From: Trebonia sp963759545
Lineage (GTDB): Bacteria; Actinomycetota; Actinomycetes; Streptosporangiales; Streptosporangiaceae
Direction: 5' to 3'
DNA length: 64,000 bases
Assembly: GCA_963759545.1 (NCBI GenBank)
Contig: CAVXAB010000031.1
Location: 124,001 to 188,000 of the forward strand
In this document: piece by piece, positions 26,379 to 34,928 of the stretch
Position numbering within the stretch: position 1 is the first letter of the stretch
Layout of the letters: every line of letters begins with the position of its first letter
Translations under genes and position numbers: made by a program
Notes under the pieces: model-generated
What the model was told of the DNA's origin: nothing
Databases searched by the model: none
What the model saw: the letters and a program-made list of their open reading frames with translations, nothing else

Positions 26379-27129
26379 ATGAAGATCCCGACGCCCGTGA
26401 TCACGTTGATCGTCGGCTTGGCTCTGGCCGTCTCCCTGCTTGTCTCCAGCATGTCCGCGGTGTCCGCCAAGAAGGCCGCGCTCGCCGCGGCCTCCGCGAG
26501 CGCGGCGGCGAACGCCGGGCGCTGCCGCGACGAGCACGCGCCGCGCAGCCGACGACCGGGGCCTCCGCGAGCGCCGCGCGCTCGCCGTCGGCTTCGCCGT
26601 CGCCCACCGCCGTCCCAGGGGTTCGTGGTACCGCCGCACGCCAACTACGTCGGCGAGGTGCAGGGCGACCTAGGGATCGGTCGCGATCGTCGTGCACGAC
26701 ACCTTCGCGATCGCCTACTTCTGCAACGGCAGCACCAGGAGGCATGGTTCAAGGGCACGCCGCATGACGGGAAGCTGTCCATGACGGGCAAGGAAGCAAC
26801 GCCAGCCCTCACCGCCAACTACGCGCTCGGGCACGCGCGCGGCACGGTGGTCGTGGACGGCATCGCCCACGTCTTCTCCATCATCGCGGTGCACAAGCCG
26901 TCCGGGCTTTTCCAGTCGATCGCCGTCGTGCGCGGCGCCACCATCAAGGCCGGCTGGATCGTCCTGGCCAACGGCACGCAGGTCGGCTCGCATGGAGCCG
27001 AACGAGAACGCCGCCCACCCCACCTCGCAGGCGGCGCCGAAGCTCGACGTCTCCTCCCTGACGGCGCAGTACGAGGGCACCACGATCACCGCGACGCCGA
27101 TCGACGGCGAAACCGGCAGCGGGTTCTGA
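26379..27129 (+). pseudogene. Secreted or membrane-anchored protein of unknown function, several frameshifts
   Basis: An N-terminal hydrophobic segment TPVITLIVGLALAVSLLVSS is followed by an Ala-rich coil. The downstream parts lie in different frames: HANYVGEVQGDLG, then EAWFKGTPHDGKLSMTGKEA and GTVVVDGIAHVFSIIAVHKP, then a C-terminus KLDVSSLTAQYEGTTITATP that ends at 27129. At least three frame changes are needed, all in G/C runs. The restored length is about 245. The family is unknown. It heads a row with DUF6529 and a Rieske protein. Confidence 0.55.
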
Positions 27130-27163
27130 CTTCCCGGCGACTGAGCTACGAAAGGAACAGCGC

Positions 27164-27751
27164 ATGGCAGCACAATGGGAGCCGACCCCGCCGACGAGGC
27201 TGGACCCGGTCCAGCCCGACCCGTCGGCCAGGCTGCTCGTGGTGCCCGCCCTCGCGGGCTGCCTGGTGGCCCTGACGCTCGGCATCTACGGACGGCTGCA
27301 CCCGCCGACCGGGGTGGCCGTGGACATCGTGGGATTCTCAAGCCCGGCCACGGTGAAGGCCTGGCTCGCCACGGTCGCGGTCGTGTTCGCGCTTGTCCAG
27401 TTCGGCTCTGCCCTGGTCATGTACGGGAAGGTGCCGTGGATCAGCGCGCCGTCCTGGATCGGCGGCCTGCACCGGTGGTCGGGGCGGATCGCGTTCATCG
27501 TCACCGTGGTCGTCGCGGTGCACTGCCTGTACGCGCTCGGGTTCGAGACCTTCGACGCCCGGGTGCTCGTGCACTCGATCGCCGGCTGCCTGTTCTTCGG
27601 CACGTTCACCGTTAAGATGCTGGCGCTGACCAGGCGCGGGATGCCCGGCTGGGTGCTGCCGCTGCTCGGCGGCCTGGCCTTCGCGCTGCTGGTGCTCATC
27701 TGGTTCACCTCGGCCTTCTGGTTCTTCTCGATCTTCGGCTTCCGGCGATGA
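27164..27751 (+). CDS. DUF6529 membrane protein, cytochrome b561-like
   Basis: 195 residues with five hydrophobic segments. Histidines sit at helix ends in WIGGLHRWSGRIAFI, VVVAVHCLYALGFETF and RVLVHSIAGCLFFGTFTVKM, a spacing like the haem-ligand histidines of cytochrome b561/ferric reductase proteins. The ATG follows AAAGGAA by seven bases. A Rieske protein gene follows at once, which supports an electron-transfer role. Haem binding is inferred, not shown. Confidence 0.8.
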   Translation: MAAQWEPTPPTRLDPVQPDPSARLLVVPALAGCLVALTLGIYGRLHPPTGVAVDIVGFSSPATVKAWLATVAVVFALVQFGSALVMYGKVPWISAPSWIGGLHRWSGRIAFIVTVVVAVHCLYALGFETFDARVLVHSIAGCLFFGTFTVKMLALTRRGMPGWVLPLLGGLAFALLVLIWFTSAFWFFSIFGFRR

Positions 27752-27788
27752 AGGCGATGAACGAGATGAACGAGTCGGCAGCGACCCG

Positions 27789-28298
27789 ATGCCGCCGAGC
27801 GGTCAGCCGCCGCAGAGCCGTCGCGCGCTGCTGATCGGCGCGGGCGCCACATGCGCCGCGATGCTCACGGGATGCACCACGTACGACGCCAACAACGGCG
27901 GCTTCGTCGGGCAGCGTCGTCCGCCGCCTCGGCAGCGCCAGCGCGTCTGCCGCCGCCTCCGGCGCCGGCGCCGCCGCGCCGCGGCACCGCGGGCGGCGGC
28001 GCGCCCGCGGCCAACGCCCTCACGACCACCGCGGAAGTCCCCGATGGCGGCGGCAAGATCATCGACGGCAAGAACATCGTGATCACGCAGCCGCAGGCCG
28101 GCTCGTTCAAGGCGTTCACCGCGGTGTGCACGCACCAGGGCTGCATCGTCAGCACGCGTCTCCGGCGGGACCATCAACTGCCCGTGCCACGGCAGCAAGT
28201 TCAGCATCAAGGACGGCTCGGTCGTCAACGGCCCGGCGACCGCGCCGCTGGCCGCCATCGCCATCAAGGTCGAGGGAACCTCGATCGTCCAGGGCTGA
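27789..28298 (+). pseudogene. Rieske [2Fe-2S] lipoprotein/Tat protein, two to three frameshifts
   Basis: The N-terminus SRRALLIGAGATCAAMLTGC combines a Tat-like RR start and a lipobox. After an Ala/Gly-rich linker (frame change near 27920) comes ALTTTAEVPDGGGKIIDGKN and the first cluster motif CTHQGC; a further shift near 28160 leads to CPCHGSKFSIKDGSVVNGPA and the stop at 28298. CTHxGC plus CPCHGS is a complete Rieske ligand set. The protein would be about 165 residues and act outside the membrane. It is directly after the DUF6529 gene, so the two may form a small quinol- or donor-oxidising unit. Confidence 0.72.
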
Positions 28299-28909
28299 GC
28301 GCCGTGATGGCGTCGTGGCCGAGCCCGCGTTCCGCCAGCACGACCTCGAGCACGCGCAGCGCGTAGTAGACCCGCGACTTCGCCGTGCCGACCGGGATCC
28401 CCAGGGCCTGGGCCGCCTGGTTGACGGTCTGGTCCCGGAGGATCGTCTCGTGCAGTATCTGCCGGTGCGAGGACGTCAGCTGGCGCATCGCGTCGGCCAC
28501 CGCGACCCGCAGCACGGTGGCCGCCGTGTCGTCGTCAACGGGCAGGTCGCCCGACCGTGCCCTCGCCGGTTTCCGTCGGCCGCGCTCTTTTCCTGCGATG
28601 CTCGTCGATGACGATCCGCCGGGCCACCGCCGTCAGCCAGGGCATCAGGGACGAGCCGGACAGGTCGAGCCGGCCGGCCTCGCGCCAGGCGCGGACCATG
28701 GTCTCCTGCACGACGTCTTCGGCATGCTGCCGGTCCCCGTCCGTCAGGCGCAGCACGAAAGCCATCAGCGGCGCCCGGTATGCCTGGTACAGCGCCGTGA
28801 TAATGGCGTCGTCTTCCCCGCCTGTGGCCCCCACCGGTCCCGAGCGGGATCCCCCGCCCAAAAGACTCACGACCGTATTTAATAACGGCCAGGCCGTCAC
28901 GGGTAGCAT
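28264..28909 (-). pseudogene. ECF sigma factor, one frameshift
   Basis: Region 2 is ALYQAYRAPLMAFVLRLTDG, DRQHAEDVVQETMVRAWREA and PWLTAVARRIVIDEHRRKRA. Region 4 (other frame) is MRQLTSSHRQILHETILRDQ, TVNQAAQALGIPVGTAKSRV. The frame break lies near 28540, between the regions. The start is uncertain; ATG 28909 or GTG 28870 both suit. The 3' end overlaps the Rieske gene by 35 bases, tail to tail. No zinc-finger anti-sigma gene is adjacent. Confidence 0.7.
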
Positions 28910-29329
28910 TACTGGAATATATACATGAATTGTAATGCGCCCAAAAATAAACACTATGCACCGGTTAGTACCTTGTGCTACAGCCGTCAAGTTAGCGCCA
29001 CTGCAGCCGCTCCCGGGCGCCCAGATTTGCCTGATGTGTCCCGACGTCCTCGCAGCTCATTCCATGATCGCGAAAACTTTACCGCTAATAAGCCATCTTA
29101 TTTACATGAAAGGAAAAACCTTCGCGATCATGGAGCCGCCATGAAGGAGCCGCCAAGGAAGTGAAGAGCGCGCGGCCGGCCAAGGCTTACGGCGAGAACG
29201 AAGTGCTCGCGGAGATCGCCGAGCTTGTGAAGACCGCGGCCAGCTGAGGACCCGGTACCGCGGTCGGCCTTCCAGGGACTATAACGAAACGTGATGATAC
29301 GGTTATGTCCTGTAGTCAAGGGGGCTGGG
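28910..29329. other. Lower-GC intergenic region with an inverted repeat and a small open frame
   Basis: About 420 bp. It contains the spaced inverted repeat at 29062-29133. A short frame from GTG 29161 (KSARPAKAYGENEVLAEIAE to a stop at 29248) has good codon bias and could be a 28-residue peptide or the 3' remnant of a larger gene. Nothing else is identified. Confidence 0.45.
29062..29133. repeat. 13-bp perfect inverted repeat flanking 46 AT-rich bases
   Basis: CCATGATCGCGAA (29062-29074) and TTCGCGATCATGG (29121-29133) enclose an AT-rich spacer. It could be an operator pair, a hairpin or the ends of a tiny mobile element; no target duplication was seen. Confidence 0.55.
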
Positions 29330-29618
29330 CAGCGCACGTGGGGGAGTAGTCTTCGCGCTGTCTCGCCGGGTGGGGCGCGCAGGTGCGGGGCCTCAGGCGG
29401 CGGCTCTGCACCTCGGCCAGGTCTCGGTCGTCCAGCCGCTGCTTGTGATCATCGACCCGGTCGTCAGCGTGGCGCTGAGCGTATGGCTGTTCGGCGAGTA
29501 CTTCGTGGTAAGCCGCCGTGCTGGCCGCCGCGGCGGCCGGGTTCTTCGTCATGTGCGCCGGGGTGTCGTGATGTCGCCGACCGCGTCGGCCACGCTCCAG
29601 GACGAGGTCCGGACCTGA
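29330..29618 (+). pseudogene. DMT (EamA-type) permease, 3' remnant
   Basis: Only the last third of a drug/metabolite transporter remains. LGQVSVVQPLLVIIDPVVSV and ALSVWLFGEYF match the end of the second EamA repeat. After a frame change near 29510 the sequence continues AVLAAAAAGFFVMCAGVVVM and ends TASATLQDEVRT at 29618. There is no start codon or ribosome site and the first repeat is absent, so this is a true 5' truncation. Confidence 0.65.
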
Positions 29619-29662
29619 CAAGGCCCGGGTAATACCGAAGCAGGCGTCCAAGGGGGGAGTGG

Positions 29663-30934
29663 ATGCTTCCTATCTCGTTCAACAGCGTGCTGATCATCGC
29701 CGGAATCTCGGTGTTCGTCCCGGCCGTGCTCGGACTGCTGCCTAGGCTGCCGGTGCCAGGCGCCGTGCTCGAGGTCATCGCCGGCATCGTGGTCGGGCCG
29801 TCGGTCCTCGGCTGGGCGCGCGTTGACGCGCCGGTGGAGGTGCTTAGCACCCTCGGTCTCGGCATGCTGCTGTTCCTCGCCGGGCTCGAGATCGACGTCG
29901 AGCGGCTGCGCAGCCCGCTGGCGCGGCTCGCCGGCCTCGCGTTCGGTCTGTCCGCCGCACTCGGGATTGGCGGCGGCTTCCTGTTCTGGGCGGCCGGCCA
30001 GGCGACCTTCCCCATCCTGCTCGGCATCGTCTTGATGTCGACATCGGCCGGGCTGCTGCTGCCGCTGCTTAAGGACGCGGGGGAGGCCGGCACGGAATTC
30101 GGCCAGCTGATCATGACGGCAGCCGCCCTCGCCGAGATCGTCCCCATCCTGCTGCTGTCGCTGCTCTTCTCGGCCTCGGCGAAGACACCCGTCGACCAGG
30201 TCGTGTCGCTGGCGGTTTTCGTTGCGCTGCTGGTCCTGATCGGGCTAGCCGTGGCCGGGGTCCGCCGGCTGCAAAGGCTGGACCAGTTGCTCGACTACCT
30301 GTCGCGGCGGAGCGGCCAGCTGCGCGTACGCGCCGCGCTGACCCTGGCGCTTGGCTGCGGTGTGCTGGCCTACCAGTTCGGCTTCGCGTCGATTCTCGGC
30401 GCGTTCGCCGCGGGCCTGCTGGTGCGGATCATCGAGATCTCCGGCCGCGAGCCGAACCGGGACTTCTTGATCAAGCTTGACGGGATCGGGTTCGGCTTCC
30501 TGATCCCGGTCTTCTTCATCAGCACGGGCGTGGCCTTCCAGTTGAAGGGCCTGCTCGCGCATCCTGGCGCCCTCGCGCTCGTGCCGCTGTTCCTCCTCGC
30601 CTTGCTGATCGTGCGCGGAGTGCCCGCGCTGCTTTACGTGCGCGCCGTTGGCCGCCGCCGCGCGGCGGCGGGCGGCCTGCTGCAGGCCACCACGCTGACG
30701 TTCGTCATCGTGGCGACGGAGATCGGGCTTGAGACCGGGAAGCTCACCCCGGCCACCTCGGCCGCTCTGGTCGCCGCCGGGCTGCTGTCCGCGGCCCTTT
30801 TCCCCGCGGTCGGGGCGCGCCTCCTCGCCCGGCGCGGACCAGGTGAGCGTGCCCATGTACCCCGGCCAAGGCCGGCTGCCCGCGACCAGGAGGCAGAGCC
30901 GACAGGACCGCCTCCGGCCACGGATTCCGGCTGA
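29663..30934 (+). CDS. CPA2-family cation:proton antiporter
   Basis: 423 residues and about twelve membrane segments. Landmarks are LPVPGAVLEVIAGIVVGPSV, LSTLGLGMLLFLAGLEIDVE and FQFGFASILGAFAAGLLVRI-type sequence near residue 235, typical of Kef/NapA-like exchangers (Na_H_Exchanger). No TrkA-N or TrkA-C domain follows, so gating by nucleotides is not expected. The C-terminus is a short charged tail. It is alone on its strand after the DMT remnant. Confidence 0.9.
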   Translation: MLPISFNSVLIIAGISVFVPAVLGLLPRLPVPGAVLEVIAGIVVGPSVLGWARVDAPVEVLSTLGLGMLLFLAGLEIDVERLRSPLARLAGLAFGLSAALGIGGGFLFWAAGQATFPILLGIVLMSTSAGLLLPLLKDAGEAGTEFGQLIMTAAALAEIVPILLLSLLFSASAKTPVDQVVSLAVFVALLVLIGLAVAGVRRLQRLDQLLDYLSRRSGQLRVRAALTLALGCGVLAYQFGFASILGAFAAGLLVRIIEISGREPNRDFLIKLDGIGFGFLIPVFFISTGVAFQLKGLLAHPGALALVPLFLLALLIVRGVPALLYVRAVGRRRAAAGGLLQATTLTFVIVATEIGLETGKLTPATSAALVAAGLLSAALFPAVGARLLARRGPGERAHVPRPRPAARDQEAEPTGPPPATDSG

Positions 30935-31030
30935 TGCGGCCAGGACGCACGACGGAATACGCGCCAGGTGTCGCTTCGCGCGCTAATCTCAGTAGAGCGT
31001 GGAGTGAGTGCAGGGGAGGCCGGGACCGGG

Positions 31031-31861
31031 GTGGCAGAACGGCAATCGAAGGATTCCAGCGATCTGGCCTGGGATCCACGGCTCAATACCGGAGTCCCGC
31101 AGGTGGCCAGGGTCTACGACTACTGGCTGGACGGGAAGGACAACTTCGCCGCCGACCGGGTGGTCGGCGAGGAGACGACAGCGATCTTCCCCGGCATCCG
31201 GCTGTCCGCGCAGGCCAACCGGGCGTTCCTGCGGCGGGCCGTGCGTTACCTGGCCGGCCAGGCGGGAATCCGCCAGTTTCTCGACATCGGCACCGGGCTG
31301 CCCACGGCGGACAACACCCATGAGGTGGCACAGGCCGTCGCGCCGGAGAGCAAGGTCGTCTACGTGGACAACGACCCGCTGGTCCTTGCCCACGCCCGCG
31401 CGTTGCTGACCAGCAGGCCGGAAGGTGTCACGGCCTACCTGGACGCGGACATACAGGACACGGGCGCGATACTCGAGCAGGCGGCGAAGACCCTGGACTT
31501 CACCCAGCCGGTCGCCATCATGCTGCTTGCGATCCTGCACTACATCCCTGACCTGGCCGAAGCGCGACAGGTAGTGGCCGCGCTGACCGGAGCCGTGCCC
31601 GGGGGCAGCTACCTGGTCATCTCCCACGCGGGCACCGACCTGCTGCCCGATGACGTGGCCGCGTTCGAGGAGAGCCTTAACGCCCATCTCCCGGCGGAAC
31701 ACCATCACGTCGCGCGCCCGCGCGACCTGGTGACGGGCTTGTTTGACGGCACCCGGCTGGTGGATCCCGGCGTGGTCCGGGTAAGCGACTGGCGCCCGGA
31801 CTCGCCGGAGGAGGCCGCCACCCCGACGATCCTGTGGGGCGGCGTCGCCAGGAAGCCCTGA
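31031..31861 (+). CDS. SAM-dependent methyltransferase, DUF574 family
   Basis: About 276 residues. VARVYDYWLDGKDNFAADRV is the signature of the actinobacterial S-adenosyl methyltransferase group (DUF574, pfam04672). FLDIGTGLPTADNTHEVAQA is motif I and VVYVDNDPLVLAHARALL the acidic ribose-binding strand. GTG 31031 is chosen with GGGGAGG 11 bases upstream; an in-frame start at 30968 would add 21 residues. These enzymes are numerous in actinomycetes and their substrates are mostly unknown. Confidence 0.88.
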   Translation: MAERQSKDSSDLAWDPRLNTGVPQVARVYDYWLDGKDNFAADRVVGEETTAIFPGIRLSAQANRAFLRRAVRYLAGQAGIRQFLDIGTGLPTADNTHEVAQAVAPESKVVYVDNDPLVLAHARALLTSRPEGVTAYLDADIQDTGAILEQAAKTLDFTQPVAIMLLAILHYIPDLAEARQVVAALTGAVPGGSYLVISHAGTDLLPDDVAAFEESLNAHLPAEHHHVARPRDLVTGLFDGTRLVDPGVVRVSDWRPDSPEEAATPTILWGGVARKP

Positions 31862-31866
31862 CGAGA

Positions 31867-32842
31867 TCACCGGCTCCTGGGCTTGAGCCTGGCATTGGGC
31901 AGCGGCGGGGCCGGCAGCCGCCTTGGCGTCCCCGTATAGCCCTCGACGCGGCCGAACTGGTCAAGCTCGGCTTCCCACGCCTGGCGGAAGGCCGCGATCT
32001 CTTCGTGGCTGCGGCCGACGAAGTTCCACCACATGACGATGTCCTCCTCGAACGGCGCACCGCCGAGCAGCAGGATCCGCGCGGGCTCACTGGTGAGGTT
32101 GGCCAGCTCTACCGTGGCCGAGCCGGGCGGCAGGTAGCCGAGCTCGGCCCGTTGCAGGCGGGTACCTGACATGCTGACCGGCCCGGCGTCCACCAGGACA
32201 CCGTGCTCGTACCCCGGCTCGACCGGCAGGGAGAGCCGGGCATGCGGCCGCGAGCACGATCTCGGCGCCGAGCAGCGGGGAGTACGTCGGCACGGGCGAC
32301 TCCAGCCCGGCGAGCGTGCCGAGGAACACGCGCGCGGTCGCACCGCCGAGGTCGGCCGCGGCGGGCACGTAGTGCCGGAAATCCCGCGCCCGGTCGCGGT
32401 GCGCGTCGGGCAGGGCCACCCAGAGTTGCACGCCGTGCAGCACCGTCGTGGCCGGGGTGGACACCTCCGAGTGGCAGATTCCGTGCCCGCTGGTCATCAG
32501 GTTCAGCTCGCCCGGTCGCACGAGCGCGTGCGTGCCAAGGCTGTCGCGGTGCTCGACCTCGCCGGCGAACAGCCAGCTCACGGTCTGCAGGCCGGTGTGC
32601 GGATGCGGGGCCACGTCCATGCGCGGGCCAAGCCTGACGTCGTCGGGTCCGTAGTGGTCGGCGAAGCACCAGGCGCCGATGAGCGACCGCTGGCGCTGCG
32701 GGAGCGTTCGCCGGACGCGCATCGCCCGCGGCCCGCCGAGCGGGACGTCCCTGGCGCTGAGCACCTCGGCCCGGCCGGTGCCGGGGCGAAGCCGAGCCCC
32801 GTGGCACGCCAGCTCGGCCGGGTCCGCTTCCAGGTTGCTCAT
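31867..32842 (-). pseudogene. Pirin-family bicupin protein, one frameshift
   Basis: ATG 32842 with GGAGG close upstream. The first cupin has GAWCFADHYGPDDVR, MDVAPHPHTGLQTVSWLFAG, and TSGHGICHSEVS, the metal-binding histidines of pirins. Near 32244-32251 one base is missing and the second half (VEPGYEHGVLVDAGPVSMSG, FVGRSHEEIAAFRQAWEAEL) continues in another frame to 31867. The restored length is about 325, normal for a quercetinase-like pirin. Sequencing error is the likely cause. Confidence 0.8.
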
Positions 32843-32921
32843 GATCCCCTCCGCCTTCGCCAGCCAGCCGGCCGCAGCCAGCCGCCGGCCGTGCCGTGGA
32901 CATGGACCGGCCGTCCCAAAT

Positions 32922-34217
32922 TTATGCCAGGCGCGCGACGTCGGCGATCTTGCGCCGCAGGACCGTCCGCTCGGGCTCGTTGCCGCACAGGGACACGGCG
33001 CGCTCCAGTTCGGCGCGCGCCTCGTCGTAACGGCCAAGGCGGGTGAGCAGCTCCCCGCGAACGCTCGGCAGCAGGTGCGATCCGGGCAGCGCGCCGTCGG
33101 CCAGCAACTGGTCCACGATGAGCAGCGCCGCGGCCGGCCCCTGGGCCATCGCGACCGCCACCGCCCGGTTGAGGTCAACCACGGGTGACGGCGCGAGCCT
33201 GCCGAGCGCCTCATAGAGGATCACGACGCGCTCCCAGTTGGTCGCGCCGACCGATGGCGCGACGGCGTGGCATTCCGCGATCGCGGCCTGCAGCCCGTAT
33301 GCCCCGAGGCCGCGGCCCGCCTGCCCCGCACGGGCCAGGGCGGCCCGTCCGCGGCGGATCGCGGCTTGATCCCAGCGCCCCCGGTCCTGCTCGTCAAGCA
33401 GGACCGGCTCGCCGTCCGGCCCTGTCCTGGCGGGAAAGCGGGCCGCGGTCAGCTCGAGGAGCGCGAGCAGGCCGTGCACCTCAGGCTCGTCCGGCATCAG
33501 CCGGGCAAGCACCCGGGCGAGGCGCTGCGCCTCGCCCGCGAGGTCGAGTCGGATCAGGTCGCGGCCGGAACTCGCCGAGGCTCCCTCCGTGAAGATCAGG
33601 TAGATGACGCTCAGCACCGAGCCGAGTCGTTCGGCCCGCTCCGCCGCCGGCGGCACCGCGAACGGGACCACGGCCGCCGCGAGGGTCTTCTTGGCCCGGG
33701 TGATCCTGGCCTGCACGGTCGCGGCGGGGACGAGGAACGCCCGGGCGATCTCGTCGCTCGTCAGGCCGCCGACCACCCGGAGGGTGAGCGCCACCCGCGC
33801 CTCCCGCGACAGCAGCGGGTGGCAGGAGATGAACATCAGCGCGAGCACGTCGTCGTCGATCCTGTCCGGGTCCCACAGCAGGTCCGCGCCGTCCCTGTCG
33901 GGTTCGGCGCGCGGGTTCCCTGAGGTGGCGCCGCCCTCGCCCAAGTCGCGGGCGAGGGCGGCGTACCGCTCGTCGAGGGCGGCGCGCCGGCGGAACGCGT
34001 CGATCGCGCGGCGGCGGCCGACGGTAAGCAGCCACCCCGTCGGGTTGCCTGGCACGCCGTCGCGCGGCCAGGTCACCAGGGCCTCGGCGAGCGCCTCCTG
34101 TGCGAGGTCCTCGGCCAGCGCGAAGTCGCCGGTGTACCTGGCGAGCGCACCGACGATCCGCGCCGACTCGATACGCCACACGGCGGCGACAGCCTCCCGG
34201 CCGACCGGGTCAGCCAT
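32922..34217 (-). CDS. ECF42-type RNA polymerase sigma factor with C-terminal TPR-like extension
   Basis: 431 residues. Region 2 (GDFALAEDLAQEALAEALVT, WLLTVGRRRAIDAFRRR) and region 4 (LTLRVVGGLTSDEIARAFLV, PAATVQARITRAKKTL) are followed by a 230-residue helical extension (DUF6596; SVLSVIYLIFTEGASASSGR onward) with TPR-like repeats. This long extension replaces an anti-sigma factor in the ECF42 group. The downstream gene on the same side, 34248-34667, encodes a DGPF/YCII protein, the constant genomic partner of ECF42. Confidence 0.93.
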   Translation of the reverse strand: MADPVGREAVAAVWRIESARIVGALARYTGDFALAEDLAQEALAEALVTWPRDGVPGNPTGWLLTVGRRRAIDAFRRRAALDERYAALARDLGEGGATSGNPRAEPDRDGADLLWDPDRIDDDVLALMFISCHPLLSREARVALTLRVVGGLTSDEIARAFLVPAATVQARITRAKKTLAAAVVPFAVPPAAERAERLGSVLSVIYLIFTEGASASSGRDLIRLDLAGEAQRLARVLARLMPDEPEVHGLLALLELTAARFPARTGPDGEPVLLDEQDRGRWDQAAIRRGRAALARAGQAGRGLGAYGLQAAIAECHAVAPSVGATNWERVVILYEALGRLAPSPVVDLNRAVAVAMAQGPAAALLIVDQLLADGALPGSHLLPSVRGELLTRLGRYDEARAELERAVSLCGNEPERTVLRRKIADVARLA

Positions 34218-34247
34218 CCCGTGCCCGCTCCCGCAAGAAGGGCACGC

Positions 34248-34667
34248 TCACAGCTGGCCGGTGGCCTCGCGCCATGCCCGCTCCTTCTTGATCCAGTCGT
34301 TGTCCTGCGGGAACTCGTCGATCGTGGTGACCCGGCGGATCTCGGTCTTAAAGCCAGGGCCGTTGATCGGCAACCGCTTGGCCCACTCGACGGCCTCCTC
34401 CTTCGACGCGACGTTGAGGATGTAGAACCCGCCGAACAGCTCCTTGGTCTCCCCGTACGGGCCGTCGGTGACCACGGGCGGCTCGGCCGAGAAGTCGACG
34501 ACCACGCCCTCGGCGGGATCGCTGAGTCCCTCCGCGGCGAGCAGCACGCCCGCCCGGATCAGCTCCTCGTTGAACTTGCCGACGACCTCGAGCATCTTGT
34601 TGAAGTCGGCGTTCGCCATCGTCGCGTAGGCCTCGTCGGTGGCGCGCATGACCAGCATGTACTTCAT
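34248..34667 (-). CDS. DGPF/YCII-family protein, partner of ECF42 sigma
   Basis: 139 residues: MKYMLVMRATDEAYATMANA, VVTDGPYGETKELFGGFYIL (the DGPF-type motif) and INGPGFKTEIRRVTTIDEFP. It is a ferredoxin-like dimeric alpha-beta barrel fold. It is upstream of the sigma gene with a 30-bp gap and probably in one transcript. The biochemical role is unsettled; in studied ECF42 systems DGPF genes are the regulon. Confidence 0.93.
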   Translation of the reverse strand: MKYMLVMRATDEAYATMANADFNKMLEVVGKFNEELIRAGVLLAAEGLSDPAEGVVVDFSAEPPVVTDGPYGETKELFGGFYILNVASKEEAVEWAKRLPINGPGFKTEIRRVTTIDEFPQDNDWIKKERAWREATGQL

Positions 34668-34928
34668 GTTCGTAGCTCCCTGGACTAGCTTGGGGCCGCT
34701 TCCCTGGCCCGTTCACCCCTAGGTCGAGCCGGCGTGGGCGTGGATCGACACGCTGGCCAAACTTTCTCAGCAACGTAGCGCGGCGGGCGCGGGCAGCGGC
34801 ACCCGGCGGGCTCAAGGCGACGGCTAGCCTGTTGGCAACGTCCGAGACCGCGTGGCGCTGATGGTGGAACCCGCACCCGTTCTGGATAAGAGTCTTGATA
34901 CCCGTTCGCCGGGAGATGGGGGTCCGCG
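34668..34928. other. Intergenic region; no gene seen
   Basis: 260 bp of divergent upstream sequence between the DGPF gene and kynureninase. It presumably holds an ECF42-type promoter for the former, but I could not place one with confidence. Confidence 0.4.
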
